Shown: positions 56,109 to 64,000, numbered from the stretch's first letter. The stretch: DNA of 64,000 nucleotides from Rhizobiaceae bacterium (GCA_017643495.1 JAEPNK010000001.1:167623-231622), one strand, 5' to 3'. The notes: generated by a model from the letters alone, not told the origin. Translations and numbers: made by a program.

Positions 56109-56137
56109 TTGACCAAATCCTTAAGCCGCTCCTAGGT
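56109..56137 (+). promoter_or_regulatory. Possible promoter of the hydratase-dehydrogenase pair
   Basis: TTGACC (56109-56114), 17 bases, CTAGGT (56132-56137), 26 bases before the hydratase start. The -10 is poor, as is common for activator-dependent promoters. Confidence 0.35.
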
Positions 56138-56163
56138 TTGCATCGTGTTACAGGGAGCCTTGG

Positions 56164-56982
56164 ATGACTGATTTTGAAACCATAATTTATGAACAGGCCG
56201 GACCAAGAGCCCGGATTACATTCAACCGCCCCAAAGTTCTCAACGCATTGAACAACAAGCTGATTTCCGAAACACTGGAAGTCGTGAAAAACCTGCCTGA
56301 CGAAACCAGGGTACTTGTTCTTGCCGGCTCGGGAGGCAAGGCGTTTGCAGCAGGCGCAGACCTGCAGGAAATGCAAAAACGGACGCAATGGAGTGAAATC
56401 AGTTTCGGCAAGCGGCGGGAGTTGGCCCACCTCCTTGAAACTTCCCCGTTCCCCACAATCGCTGCCATTGAGGGTTTTGCGCTTGGTGGGGGACTGGAAC
56501 TTGCACTTGCCTGCAACTTGCGATTTGCATCATCCAGTGCACAGCTTGGCCTGCCTGAAACCAGCCTTGGCATCCTGCCTGCAAACGGCGGAACAGCACG
56601 TCTTGCACGCCTGACAGGTCGCGGCCGCGCCTTGCGGATGGTGATGATGGCTGAACGCGTGAGCGCAACAGAAGCTGAACGGATTGGCCTTGTGGACTGG
56701 GTGGTTGAGGCAAGCGAATTCGCGCAGGAATTGAGCAGGCTGGAAGATCGTATCATCCGTCTAGCACCGATTGCCACACGTGCCGTCATAGATACGGTTT
56801 CCAAGAGCACAGACATGAGCCTTGAGCGGGCAATTGATTACGAACACCGCTGGTTTCAAATCCTTCTGGCTAGCGCCGACAAGCAGGAAGGGGTCAGTGC
56901 CTTCCTTCAAAAAAGGAAACCGGAATTTTCCGGAATACCCGACAATGAAATGAACCAGCCAGCAGGGCAGGAAAAAGCATGA
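56164..56982 (+). CDS. Enoyl-CoA hydratase/isomerase family protein
   Basis: The 272-residue crotonase-fold protein has both hydratase glutamates, Glu112 in [15 protein letters not shown] and Glu132 in [11 protein letters not shown], and the oxyanion-hole segment [12 protein letters not shown]. It should add water across a 2-enoyl-CoA. AGGGAG lies before the ATG. Its stop overlaps the start of the acyl-CoA dehydrogenase gene by 4 bases (ATGA), so the two proteins are made together and likely act in sequence (dehydrogenase, then hydratase). Substrate chain is unknown. Confidence 0.92.
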   Translation: MTDFETIIYEQAGPRARITFNRPKVLNALNNKLISETLEVVKNLPDETRVLVLAGSGGKAFAAGADLQEMQKRTQWSEISFGKRRELAHLLETSPFPTIAAIEGFALGGGLELALACNLRFASSSAQLGLPETSLGILPANGGTARLARLTGRGRALRMVMMAERVSATEAERIGLVDWVVEASEFAQELSRLEDRIIRLAPIATRAVIDTVSKSTDMSLERAIDYEHRWFQILLASADKQEGVSAFLQKRKPEFSGIPDNEMNQPAGQEKA

Positions 56983-58196
56983 GCAATTCATCACCGGACC
57001 AGGCAACCCTGAAAGCTGCCGGACTGCACGGCATCCCTTTCGACTGGGAAGACCCCTACCGCATTGATGCTCATTTGACCGAGGAAGAAATCCTGATCCG
57101 GGATACTGCGCGCAACTACGCCGAGAACCGCTTGATGCCAAGGATCCTGCAGTCCAACCGTCATGAAACCTTTGATCAGGAAGTGATGCAGGAAATGGCT
57201 GAACTCGGATTTCTGGGCGCCACCCTTGAAGGGTATGGATGCGCTGGTATCAGCTACGTTGCTTACGGCCTTATCGCACGCGAGTTTGAACGTATCGACA
57301 CCAGTTTCCGGTCGGCACTTGGCGTGCAAAGCACGCTTTCCATGATGCCCATCTATTTGTATGGCTCCGATGAACAGCGTGAAAAATACCTTCCCGGAAT
57401 GGCACGCGCAGAACTGCTCGGCTGCTTTGGCCTGACCGAACCTGATCATGGTTCTGATCCCGGAGGAATGCGCAGCTACGCCCGAAAAGTGGATGGCGGT
57501 TACCGTCTGAGCGGCAGCAAGACATGGATTACCCATGCCCCCATTGCCGACTTGATGATTGTCTGGGCAAAGGATGACAAGGGTCACATTGCCGGCTTCA
57601 TTCTTGAACGCGGCATGTCCGGACTGGAAACCAGCAAGATTGAGGGAAAATTCTCGGTTCGCGCCTCACCCACCGGACAGATACACATGGATGACGTGTT
57701 TGTACCGGAAGAAAACCGTCTGCCAAATGCAAGGGGCATGAGCGCGCCCTTCGGTTGCCTGAACAACGCCCGTTTCGGTATTTGCTGGGGAGCAATCGGC
57801 GCTGCAGAAGCCTGCTGGTTTGCAGCTCGCCAGTATGCAATCGACCGCAAGCAGTTCGGCAAGCCACTGGCAGCCAATCAATTGATCCAGAAAAAGCTGG
57901 CAGACATGCAAACCGAGATCACCCTAGGCCTGCTCGGATGCCTGCATGTGAGCAGGCTGCGCGACCAGGGCCAAGCCAGCTCGGAGATGATATCGCTTCT
58001 CAAGCGAAACAATGCAGGCAAGGCTCTCGATATTGCCAGAATGGCCCGTGACATCCACGGAGGAAACGGCATATCGGATGAATACCATGTCATTCGCCAT
58101 CTCATGAACATGGAAACAGTCAACACACTTGAGGGCACGCACGACATTCATGCCCTTGTATTGGGTCGTGCCCAAACCGGTATTGCCGCTTTCTGA
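56979..58196 (+). CDS. Glutaryl-CoA dehydrogenase-like acyl-CoA dehydrogenase
   Basis: The 405-residue flavoprotein closely follows glutaryl-CoA dehydrogenase: [47 protein letters not shown] and the C-terminal [17 protein letters not shown]. The catalytic base Glu385, Arg111 and Glu104 (human mature 370, 94 and 87, from memory) are kept. Two active-site positions differ: human Ser98 is Gly115 and Tyr369 is Leu384. This suggests a substrate other than glutaryl-CoA, perhaps bulkier, and leaves decarboxylation open. It is co-translated with the hydratase. Confidence 0.9.
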   Translation: MSNSSPDQATLKAAGLHGIPFDWEDPYRIDAHLTEEEILIRDTARNYAENRLMPRILQSNRHETFDQEVMQEMAELGFLGATLEGYGCAGISYVAYGLIAREFERIDTSFRSALGVQSTLSMMPIYLYGSDEQREKYLPGMARAELLGCFGLTEPDHGSDPGGMRSYARKVDGGYRLSGSKTWITHAPIADLMIVWAKDDKGHIAGFILERGMSGLETSKIEGKFSVRASPTGQIHMDDVFVPEENRLPNARGMSAPFGCLNNARFGICWGAIGAAEACWFAARQYAIDRKQFGKPLAANQLIQKKLADMQTEITLGLLGCLHVSRLRDQGQASSEMISLLKRNNAGKALDIARMARDIHGGNGISDEYHVIRHLMNMETVNTLEGTHDIHALVLGRAQTGIAAF

Positions 58197-58245
58197 CAAA
58201 CTCGCCTGGATTATGATGCAGTGGACAGGGTTACTGTGTAGCCCG

Positions 58246-58285
58246 ATGAGACTTGTCTCATGGACACAACAAGCTTCGTTGTGTC
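58246..58285. repeat. Two tandem perfect hairpins after the dehydrogenase gene
   Basis: ATGAGAC-TT-GTCTCAT (58246-58261) and GACACAAC-N7-GTTGTGTC (58263-58285) stand side by side, 50 bases after the dehydrogenase stop. No T tract follows, so they are probably RNA 3' end stabilisers or a weak terminator. Confidence 0.5.
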
Positions 58286-58299
58286 GGCACTGCTATAAG

Positions 58300-58328
58300 T
58301 TGACTAATTTTATCTAGTTAAATATATT
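58300..58328 (+). promoter_or_regulatory. Sigma-70 promoter of the TonB receptor gene with overlapping dyad
   Basis: TTGACT (58300-58305), 17 bases, TATATT (58323-58328): a strong match about 90 bases before the receptor start. An imperfect inverted repeat (TTGACTA, 8 bases, TAGTTAA) covers the -35 and spacer and could be the operator of an iron or other repressor. Confidence 0.65.
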
Positions 58329-58420
58329 GCGCATCAGCCAGCAAGACTGCGGCCTGTTTTTCAGCCCTCCAGCGAGCCACCTACTTAAAATAACAAAATC
58401 ATACAGGGGACTGGGGTATC

Positions 58421-60664
58421 ATGTCGTTAGCTTCGCTGCGTGCAATTTTGTGCGCGACCACCTTTTTGACTGCCTGCAATTTTGCAGCGTCACAAGAAAC
58501 AGAAACCACATCGCTCGAAAACATCACCATCTTTGTTGACCGGCAAGGCAGGAAACCACTGGACTTGCCAGCCAATGTAACTGTCATTGACTCCGAGGAA
58601 ATCGATGACCGCGGCATAACCGACATGAAAGAACTTGTCCGGGGTGAGCCCGGCGTGGAGGTAGTGCGCCAAACCACCGGCACCGACCCTTTCAGCACCT
58701 ATGGCGGTTTCCAAGTCCGTGGGGTGGGGGGTAACCGGGTCCAGATGCTGGTTGACGGAGCCAGGGTTCCTGAACGCATAATCGATGGCACAAGGGACTA
58801 CCTCGATTTCAACTTCACCAAACAGGCAGACATCGTTCGTGGGCCAGGCTCTGTATTGTGGGGATCTGACGCACTTGGGGGTATTGTTGCACTGGAAACC
58901 TATGATCCGGAAGATTTTCTGACCGACGGGAAAGACACCGGAGGCGAAGTCGATATCAGCTACAGCAGCCTTGATGATGAGATGAATACAACGGCAACAA
59001 TTGCCCAGCGATTGTCACCGGAACTCAGTTTTCTTGGCGGCCTGAATTACAGCCGGGCGAATGAGGCCGAATTTTCCAATGCCCGCGCTGATGGCGGCAT
59101 ATACGGTTGTCCGAGGAACACTACATTCGGCGCCACACCCTGCAATCAACTCGATCCCATGGACAAGCAAAGTTATCGCGGTCTGGCTAAATGGGTTTAC
59201 ACACCTGATGACGACAACAGGTTTGAGCTTTCCCTAGATTACCTTACCCGCGAGACTAACGTTGACTACAATCAGGTTCTCGGCCCCACCTACGACTTTA
59301 TGGGAATGCCCACCGGAGACGTGATCACCGCATATGACAGAAAGCTTGATCTGTATCGCGGAAGGTTTGCCATTGAACACGACATGCATGTCGGTGGAGC
59401 ATTCGTTGATGACCTGAAGTGGAGCTTCAGCTACTCACCCAACGGATACGAGAGGACCGGAACCGAAAGACGAACCGATGCATCAGGGGACAATATTGTT
59501 GAAGAAGATTTCCTGTCTCTCGAAGAAAACTTCTTTGAACTTGATGCACAATTAACATCGCGGTTCAGCGCAAATAACATCAATCACGTTATTACCTGGG
59601 GTTTTGACGGGGACATAACAACGACTGATTATCAGCGAATTGATACTGAAAGAAACCTGACTGCGGGAACTGTTACCCAAACCCGAGGGGGCGGATTCAA
59701 CTTCGCCAATGCAACAACAACACGGGCCGATTTCTATATTCAGGACCAGATTGAGTTTTTCGACGGTGTTTTGGAAATCACACCGGGCATTCGTTATGCA
59801 ACCTACTTGCTGGAACCGCGACCAGATGCCGATTACCAACCTGTTGCCGGCTCGGAACCACGGGAGGTTTCCAGCCAGGAGATATTGTTCGCCCTCTCTG
59901 CAAATCTCAAACTTACAGAGAACTACTCGGTCTATGCAGCCTTTAACCAAGGCTTCAAGATGCCGACGGCCCAACAGCTCTTCACGTCTCTGCCTGGAAC
60001 GTTTTTCAACCTGATACCGGCACCGGATCTGAGACCTGAATCAGTCGACAATTACGAGGTCGGCCTGCGCGGGGAATTTGATCAGGGATATTTTTCAGTC
60101 AATGGCTTTTATGCCGACTACGTGGATTTCATCCAGTCATTTTACCAGATTCCGGGTACAACCGATTATACATACAGAAACCTGTCATCAGTGGAACTGT
60201 ACGGGATTGAAGCATCCGCAGGATACAGTTTTTCAGACAACTTCCGGGCCGATCTTTCATTCGCATGGCAACAGGGTACACAACAGGCAACAGCAAACGC
60301 CGCCCCGGTTGACTACACTGCACCACCAATCAAGGCTGTATTGGGCCTGACCTATGAAATTCCGGAATATGACCTGACACTTGATGCCGTTACCTCAATG
60401 GTCGCGCCGGTTCGCCGGGTTTCCAGTATCAATGGTTTCAAGCCGGGCGGTTATACCCTGCTTGACCTTTATGCAAAATGGCAGCCGACCGAAAATTCCG
60501 AACTCCGTCTGGGACTGAAGAACGTTTTTGACCAGCGCTATTTTGAATTTGGTGCGGCCGACCGAACAACCACCCCTTCGGCAGCGGTTGCCCGCACCAA
60601 TCCGATAGAATTGCAAACCGGTGCCGGGCGGGTTTTCGAAATCGGCTACAAACTGACTTTCTAG
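58421..60664 (+). CDS. TonB-dependent outer-membrane receptor
   Basis: The 747-residue protein has a signal peptide, a plug domain (about residues 50-160; NVTVIDSEEIDDRGITDMKELV and GNRVQMLVDGAR) and a 22-strand barrel ending in Phe (EIGYKLTF). It is nearest to the hemoglobin/transferrin receptor group by pattern, with a FRAP-like box reading FKMP (near residue 512) and an NPNL-like box reading APDL (near 535). No His lies between the two, where heme receptors have their ligand, so heme is doubtful. The next gene, an ABC transporter, starts 7 bases after the stop. Confidence 0.92.
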   Translation: MSLASLRAILCATTFLTACNFAASQETETTSLENITIFVDRQGRKPLDLPANVTVIDSEEIDDRGITDMKELVRGEPGVEVVRQTTGTDPFSTYGGFQVRGVGGNRVQMLVDGARVPERIIDGTRDYLDFNFTKQADIVRGPGSVLWGSDALGGIVALETYDPEDFLTDGKDTGGEVDISYSSLDDEMNTTATIAQRLSPELSFLGGLNYSRANEAEFSNARADGGIYGCPRNTTFGATPCNQLDPMDKQSYRGLAKWVYTPDDDNRFELSLDYLTRETNVDYNQVLGPTYDFMGMPTGDVITAYDRKLDLYRGRFAIEHDMHVGGAFVDDLKWSFSYSPNGYERTGTERRTDASGDNIVEEDFLSLEENFFELDAQLTSRFSANNINHVITWGFDGDITTTDYQRIDTERNLTAGTVTQTRGGGFNFANATTTRADFYIQDQIEFFDGVLEITPGIRYATYLLEPRPDADYQPVAGSEPREVSSQEILFALSANLKLTENYSVYAAFNQGFKMPTAQQLFTSLPGTFFNLIPAPDLRPESVDNYEVGLRGEFDQGYFSVNGFYADYVDFIQSFYQIPGTTDYTYRNLSSVELYGIEASAGYSFSDNFRADLSFAWQQGTQQATANAAPVDYTAPPIKAVLGLTYEIPEYDLTLDAVTSMVAPVRRVSSINGFKPGGYTLLDLYAKWQPTENSELRLGLKNVFDQRYFEFGAADRTTTPSAAVARTNPIELQTGAGRVFEIGYKLTF

Positions 60665-60671
60665 CTCCGTT

Positions 60672-62402
60672 TTGCAAGCCACTCTCAAAACCATCTGGCG
60701 TCTTGCCAAAATCGCCGCTTCCGGTCCCGGGAGCGGCGTTACGCTTTTCTTGCTGGCCATTATTATAGCGCTGGAACTGGCCAGCATCTGGATCTCACTT
60801 GAATTCATTGCCTGGAATGCGCGTTTCTTTGATGCGCTGGAAGACTATGAAGTTTCAGAAGCATTGCATCAGACTGCTTTTTATTTCGGGCTTACCGGAA
60901 TAAGTGCATTGCGTTTTCTGGTATCGGATTATCTTCGCAAATATGTCCTGATACGCTGGCGTACCCGGCTGACAATACATACGACTAGAAAATGGCTCGA
61001 AAACAGGTCCTATTTTTATCTTCGCAAAGGAATGGCGCCAACCGGGCTTGAAAATCCGGACCAGCGAATTTCAGAAGACTGCAGATTGTTTGTATCAGGC
61101 CTTCTTAATGAATCGCTCGATCTGTTCACCCGAATTGTTGGCATATTTTCATATGTTGCTGTCTTGTGGGGACTGACAAACTTTGCCTTGAATTTCACGC
61201 TCTTCGGAATTGATTTTTCACTTCCGCATTATCTCGTTTGGCTTGCGTTCATTTATGTTCTTGTATCCAGCATTCTGACACACCTTCTTGGATGGCCCTT
61301 GAAAAACCTACTGTTTGAACAGGAGCACAGGGAAGCGGAATTCCGGTATGCGCTTGTACAACTCCGCGACAATGCAAGCGAGATTGCAAGTGCCGGAGGA
61401 GAGCAAGCCGAAAAAGAGCGGCTTGGGGGCAGATTCGGCAACATTATTCACAACTGGCAGGCTCTCATCCGCAGGGAATTTCTGGTTGGGATGTTCACCC
61501 GCCCGTATTTCCAAACCGTATTGCGCATACCACTGTTTCTTTCCCTGCCCGCCTATCTGACTAAAGAGGTTACACTGGGTGGCCTGATGCAGCTTGCTTC
61601 AGCATTTTCCAATGTCACCACCACCCTGAGCTGGTTCATCTTTTCCTATCGAGACCTGGCGGATTTTGTAGCAACGTCAGAACGGCTGGATGGTTTGCTG
61701 CAAATGGTTGAGCACCGGCAACTCATGCCCGGTGTGCCGGTATCAATTGAACATTCACAGGCAAGCGAGAAGATTGAGGTCAGCAATTTCACACTGTTTT
61801 CACCCGCAGCTATCCCGCTTGCAACCATTCCTGACATTTGCATCGAGCCAGGAGAAAAAATCTGGATTCATGCACCATCGGGTAGCGGAAAAACGACCCT
61901 CCTCCGGGCAATCGCAGGCATATGGCCGTATGGTGACGGTCGCATTTCTCGCCCCGGGGAAAAACTGTTGTTTGCTTCCCATACGCCATACCTCACACCG
62001 GATGGCATCAAGGCTGCCCTTTCCTATCCGGAAAACTCGCTCTGCTTCCAACCGTGTGAATACAAAACCACGCTTGAGATGGTAGGCCTTGCCAAGCGTG
62101 TCGGGTTTCTGGAAGCGGATGGCCCCCATGCGCTCGAAGGCTTGTCAAACGGTGAGAAACAGCGCCTTGTATTTGCAAGAATATTGTTGCTGAAGCCGGC
62201 AATCATCCTGCTGGATGAAGCTACCAGTGCACTGAACCGGGAAGCGGAAGAAGCAATGTTTGGGCTGGTCAGAAAACATCTTCCCGCTTCGACAATCATC
62301 TGTGTTTCCCATCACCGGCCATCCGGGATGAATATTGACAGGGAAATGGACTTGTCAGTTTTTATCGCCTCGCAATCACGCAACAAGGCAGGCCAATTAT
62401 AA
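60672..62402 (+). CDS. ABC transporter, fused permease and ATPase, SbmA/YddA-like
   Basis: The 576-residue protein joins an ABC_membrane_2 (SbmA/BacA-like) membrane domain, residues about 20-330 with five or six helices, to an ABC ATPase with Walker A PSGSGKTTLLRAIAG, signature LSNGEKQRL and Walker B IILLDEATSALN. Its start is a TTG 7 bases after the TonB receptor stop. Relatives such as SbmA, BacA and Rv1819c import peptides or cobalamin in spite of exporter folds. The pairing suggests uptake of the ligand brought in by the receptor; export of a ligand is the alternative. Confidence 0.9.
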   Translation: MQATLKTIWRLAKIAASGPGSGVTLFLLAIIIALELASIWISLEFIAWNARFFDALEDYEVSEALHQTAFYFGLTGISALRFLVSDYLRKYVLIRWRTRLTIHTTRKWLENRSYFYLRKGMAPTGLENPDQRISEDCRLFVSGLLNESLDLFTRIVGIFSYVAVLWGLTNFALNFTLFGIDFSLPHYLVWLAFIYVLVSSILTHLLGWPLKNLLFEQEHREAEFRYALVQLRDNASEIASAGGEQAEKERLGGRFGNIIHNWQALIRREFLVGMFTRPYFQTVLRIPLFLSLPAYLTKEVTLGGLMQLASAFSNVTTTLSWFIFSYRDLADFVATSERLDGLLQMVEHRQLMPGVPVSIEHSQASEKIEVSNFTLFSPAAIPLATIPDICIEPGEKIWIHAPSGSGKTTLLRAIAGIWPYGDGRISRPGEKLLFASHTPYLTPDGIKAALSYPENSLCFQPCEYKTTLEMVGLAKRVGFLEADGPHALEGLSNGEKQRLVFARILLLKPAIILLDEATSALNREAEEAMFGLVRKHLPASTIICVSHHRPSGMNIDREMDLSVFIASQSRNKAGQL

Positions 62403-62559
62403 AGATAATGCTCTCAAGCCGGACAAACTCTTCCAAGGTTAATGATATTTTAAGTACAATTTATCAACTTGGCATGGTGCGATTTATGCATGACGCCTAG
62501 ATCATTTGTAACTCGGGAAGCGCAATTGGGTTCGCATCCTGTCGAGCAAGGTTATCGTC

Positions 62560-63129
62560 ATGCAAGCTGTAAATCCTTTCACGTCTTCTGCTCTTGCTGT
62601 TTTCAAAAAGACGGCCAACTTGCAGGCGCAGGACCAGTCATCGATACAGAATCAACCTGTACAAGGCAGTCTCGTTCCCGGGATCAAAAACCCGGCAACA
62701 ACCAACAGTGCGGCTGAAGCCAGAATTGCCGATAATTTCTTCAGCATGAGCTATCGGGATACCAACGAAATCAAAATGCAAATCTTTGAGAGGCTGGGCG
62801 AAAAGCTCGGTCTTGAGATGAAAAGTTATGAAGATCCCGGCAGTTTTGCCCGTGACCTTCGGCTGGCTGTACAGGAAATCCGCCGCAAGGAAGGCGGTGA
62901 AAGCCTGTTGAAAGAAATCGGGCACGAACTGGGATTGGACAAGCTCGGTGTAACTATTGATGATGTTATCAATGCAATTGACGAACCGGATGGCGAAGCA
63001 GACAACAGGCTTACAAAGGCCATTGAAGAAGAATACAAAATAAACCTCAAGAAAGATGGTGAGCCGGCGTCACCGTCAGACAGAGGTTTTCAAATTGACG
63101 ATATAGGTCTTTACAGCATTCATCCCTGA
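62560..63129 (+). CDS. Conserved hypothetical protein, 189 residues
   Basis: I do not recognise this family. There is no signal peptide or membrane segment. The first 50 residues are polar and Gln/Asn-rich, probably disordered. A compact helical part follows (residues about 60-135; MSYRDTNEIKMQIFERLGEKLGLEM and ARDLRLAVQEIRRKEGGESLLKEIGHELGLDKLG), then an acidic stretch and a flexible tail. AAGG lies 8 bases before the ATG. It stands alone between the ABC transporter and the tRNA-Arg gene. Confidence 0.75.
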   Translation: MQAVNPFTSSALAVFKKTANLQAQDQSSIQNQPVQGSLVPGIKNPATTNSAAEARIADNFFSMSYRDTNEIKMQIFERLGEKLGLEMKSYEDPGSFARDLRLAVQEIRRKEGGESLLKEIGHELGLDKLGVTIDDVINAIDEPDGEADNRLTKAIEEEYKINLKKDGEPASPSDRGFQIDDIGLYSIHP

Positions 63130-63216
63130 AGAACGGGAAAATTTCTTTTCAACCATTAGCGGCCAAGCACCTGTTTGGCTTGGCGGCATGCAATGAATGG
63201 GCTAAGAAAAACCCGT

Positions 63217-63293
63217 GGTCCCGTAGCTCATCAGGATAGAGCGACAGATTCCTAATCTGTAGGTAACAGGTTCGAGTCCTGTCGGGATCACCA
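63217..63293 (+). tRNA. tRNA-Arg (anticodon CCT)
   Basis: The 77-base cloverleaf is complete: acceptor GGTCCCG pairs with CGGGATC, the anticodon stem ACAGA/TCTGT encloses loop TTCCTAA with anticodon CCT at 63251-63253, the T arm reads CAGGTTCGAGTCCTG, and CCA is encoded. It reads the rare AGG codon. Genes of this kind are frequent integration sites, but no integrase or repeat of its 3' end was seen in the window. Confidence 0.96.
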
Positions 63294-63355
63294 CCAAACC
63301 CGGCCCTTTCAATCCATAACCGGCTGTTGCCGATGGTTCGCATATCGTGGACGCG

Positions 63356-63712
63356 TCACTGCCGGGCCTGGCCGGAGGGCTGGTCCTGAAGTTCTGTGTA
63401 GTGTCGCCCCCAGTCACGCAAGGCCATCAATACCGGTTCAAGTGTTTTGCCGCGTTCACTCAGGCTGTATTCAACATGAGGCGGCACGACAGGGAAGACC
63501 GTGCGATCGACAAGGCCATCGTCTTCCATTTCCCGTAATTGCTTCGTCAGCATCCGCTGCGTAACACTTCCCACTTCCCGTTTGAGTTCATTATAGCGTT
63601 TTGGCCCGTCCAGCAGATGATACAACACCACCCCTTTCCACTTGCCACCTATTCTCTCCAAAGCTGCTTCAACCGGGCAGCCCGGCGCGCAGTCATAGCT
63701 TTCAAACCTCAT
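63356..63712 (-). CDS. HxlR family transcriptional regulator
   Basis: The 118-residue protein is a DUF24/HxlR winged helix regulator: CPVEAALERIGGKWKGVVLYHLLDGPKRYNELKREVGSVTQRMLTKQLREMEDDGLVDR. Cys8 and Cys12 (DCAPGCPVE) lie at the N-terminus, where several members sense quinones or electrophiles through a Cys. It is divergent from a zinc-type alcohol dehydrogenase gene, the common arrangement, and likely represses it. Confidence 0.93.
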   Translation of the reverse strand: MRFESYDCAPGCPVEAALERIGGKWKGVVLYHLLDGPKRYNELKREVGSVTQRMLTKQLREMEDDGLVDRTVFPVVPPHVEYSLSERGKTLEPVLMALRDWGRHYTELQDQPSGQARQ

Positions 63713-63732
63713 GGCTGTAATTCATTCCTTTA

Positions 63733-63755
63733 CAGTATACTTTTTGTATCTACTG
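63733..63755. promoter_or_regulatory. Candidate HxlR operator
   Basis: CAGTATAC, 5 T residues, GTATCTACTG form an interrupted inverted repeat (CAGTA/TACTG with inner TAC/GTA) in the 151-base divergent gap, 21 bases before the HxlR start. Confidence 0.45.
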
Positions 63756-63863
63756 CACAAAAAAGTGCGTACTTGCAGTTATTGATCCTTCTGAATATCT
63801 CTCAAAATACAGCAAGACAAGTATAACTTCCTTGCCTGAGTTGAACCTGCTCTAGGAAAACAA

Positions 63864-64000
63864 ATGAACAAAATGAAAGCAATTGCACTAACCCGTTACT
63901 TGCCGGTCGAATATCCGGAAGCATTTCATGACATGGAACTGGAAAAGCCGGTGCCTGCCGGTCAGGACATTCTTGTTTCGGTCCGGGCAATAGCCGTGAA
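63864..64000 (+). CDS. Zinc-type alcohol dehydrogenase-like protein (5' end only)
   Basis: Only the first 45 codons are present; the window edge cuts the gene. The start MNKMKAIALTRYLPVEYPEAFHDMELEKPVPAGQDILV fits the medium-chain dehydrogenase/quinone oxidoreductase branch often called zinc-binding alcohol dehydrogenase family protein, whose members reduce quinones or enals with NADPH. AGGA lies 6 bases before the ATG. It is divergent from HxlR. Confidence 0.8.
   Translation, partial: MNKMKAIALTRYLPVEYPEAFHDMELEKPVPAGQDILVSVRAIAV

Noticed and set aside
58421-60664. Heme as receptor ligand
   Set aside because: The His between the FRAP-like and NPNL-like boxes is absent and both boxes are altered; the general receptor call is safer.
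63217-63293. tRNA-Arg as attachment site of an integrated island
   Set aside because: No copy of the tRNA 3' end and no integrase were seen in the window, so integration is not supported.

Overview
The window looks like a chromosomal segment of an alphaproteobacterium of the order Hyphomicrobiales (Rhizobiales). The evidence is the 16S rRNA fragment with its rhizobial-type leader, the order of core genes (clpB, DUF4167, prmC, prfA, ptsP, lysC / ubiG; secA next to a PpiC-type isomerase and argJ; bolA, J-domain protein, cobS, cobT; rpmB, SUV3-like helicase, S4 protein, fdxA, carD, rpoH2) and alphaproteobacterial families such as DUF4167, DUF1178, CarD and CobST. Genus cannot be fixed from this alone. 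I saw no insertion sequence, prophage, CRISPR array or plasmid gene.

Layout. 1-1330: 5' part of a 16S rRNA gene on the minus strand with leader, boxA and promoter. 1.6-31.3 kb: housekeeping genes for peptidoglycan turnover (M23 peptidase, L,D-transpeptidase), protein quality control (ClpB, PpiC-type isomerase), translation termination (PrmC, RF1), nitrogen PTS (PtsP), amino acid and aromatic synthesis (LysC, ArgJ, AroK, AroB), fatty acid synthesis (AccA), secretion (SecA), nucleotide sanitation (MutT) and chromosome dimer resolution (XerD). 31.3-47.8 kb: LysR regulator, BolA, J-domain protein, cobaltochelatase CobST, phytase-like protein, L28, DUF3108, helicase, S4 protein, ferredoxin, CarD, RpoH2, M48 lipoprotein and UDP-glucose dehydrogenase.

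48.1-58.2 kb is an accessory catabolic and transport island. A five-gene minus-strand operon (thiolase-like protein, DUF35 OB-fold protein, TAXI-type TRAP binding protein, fused TRAP permease, ADP-forming acyl-CoA synthetase) faces a LysR gene, enoyl-CoA hydratase and glutaryl-CoA-dehydrogenase-like protein on the plus strand. The genes read as a route of import, CoA activation, desaturation, hydration and C-C cleavage. No 3-hydroxyacyl-CoA dehydrogenase is present, and the thiolase-like protein lacks the thiolase nucleophile and the usual C-terminal His. I therefore suggest a retro-aldol (Ltp2/DUF35-like) pathway for an unknown carboxylic acid; this is the best candidate for an undescribed system here.

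58.3-62.4 kb is a second accessory unit: a TonB-dependent receptor followed 7 bases later by an SbmA/YddA-like ABC transporter. The end holds a hypothetical protein, tRNA-Arg(CCT), an HxlR regulator and the start of a divergent zinc-type alcohol dehydrogenase cut by the window edge.

Regulatory signals read directly include an rRNA promoter, sigma-70-like promoters for secA, fdxA and the TonB receptor, an RpoH-like promoter for clpB, an EcfG-like promoter for rpoH2, terminators after carD and rpmB, and a terminator-like hairpin in the lysC leader. All functional assignments rest on recognisable motifs and gene order, not on database searches.
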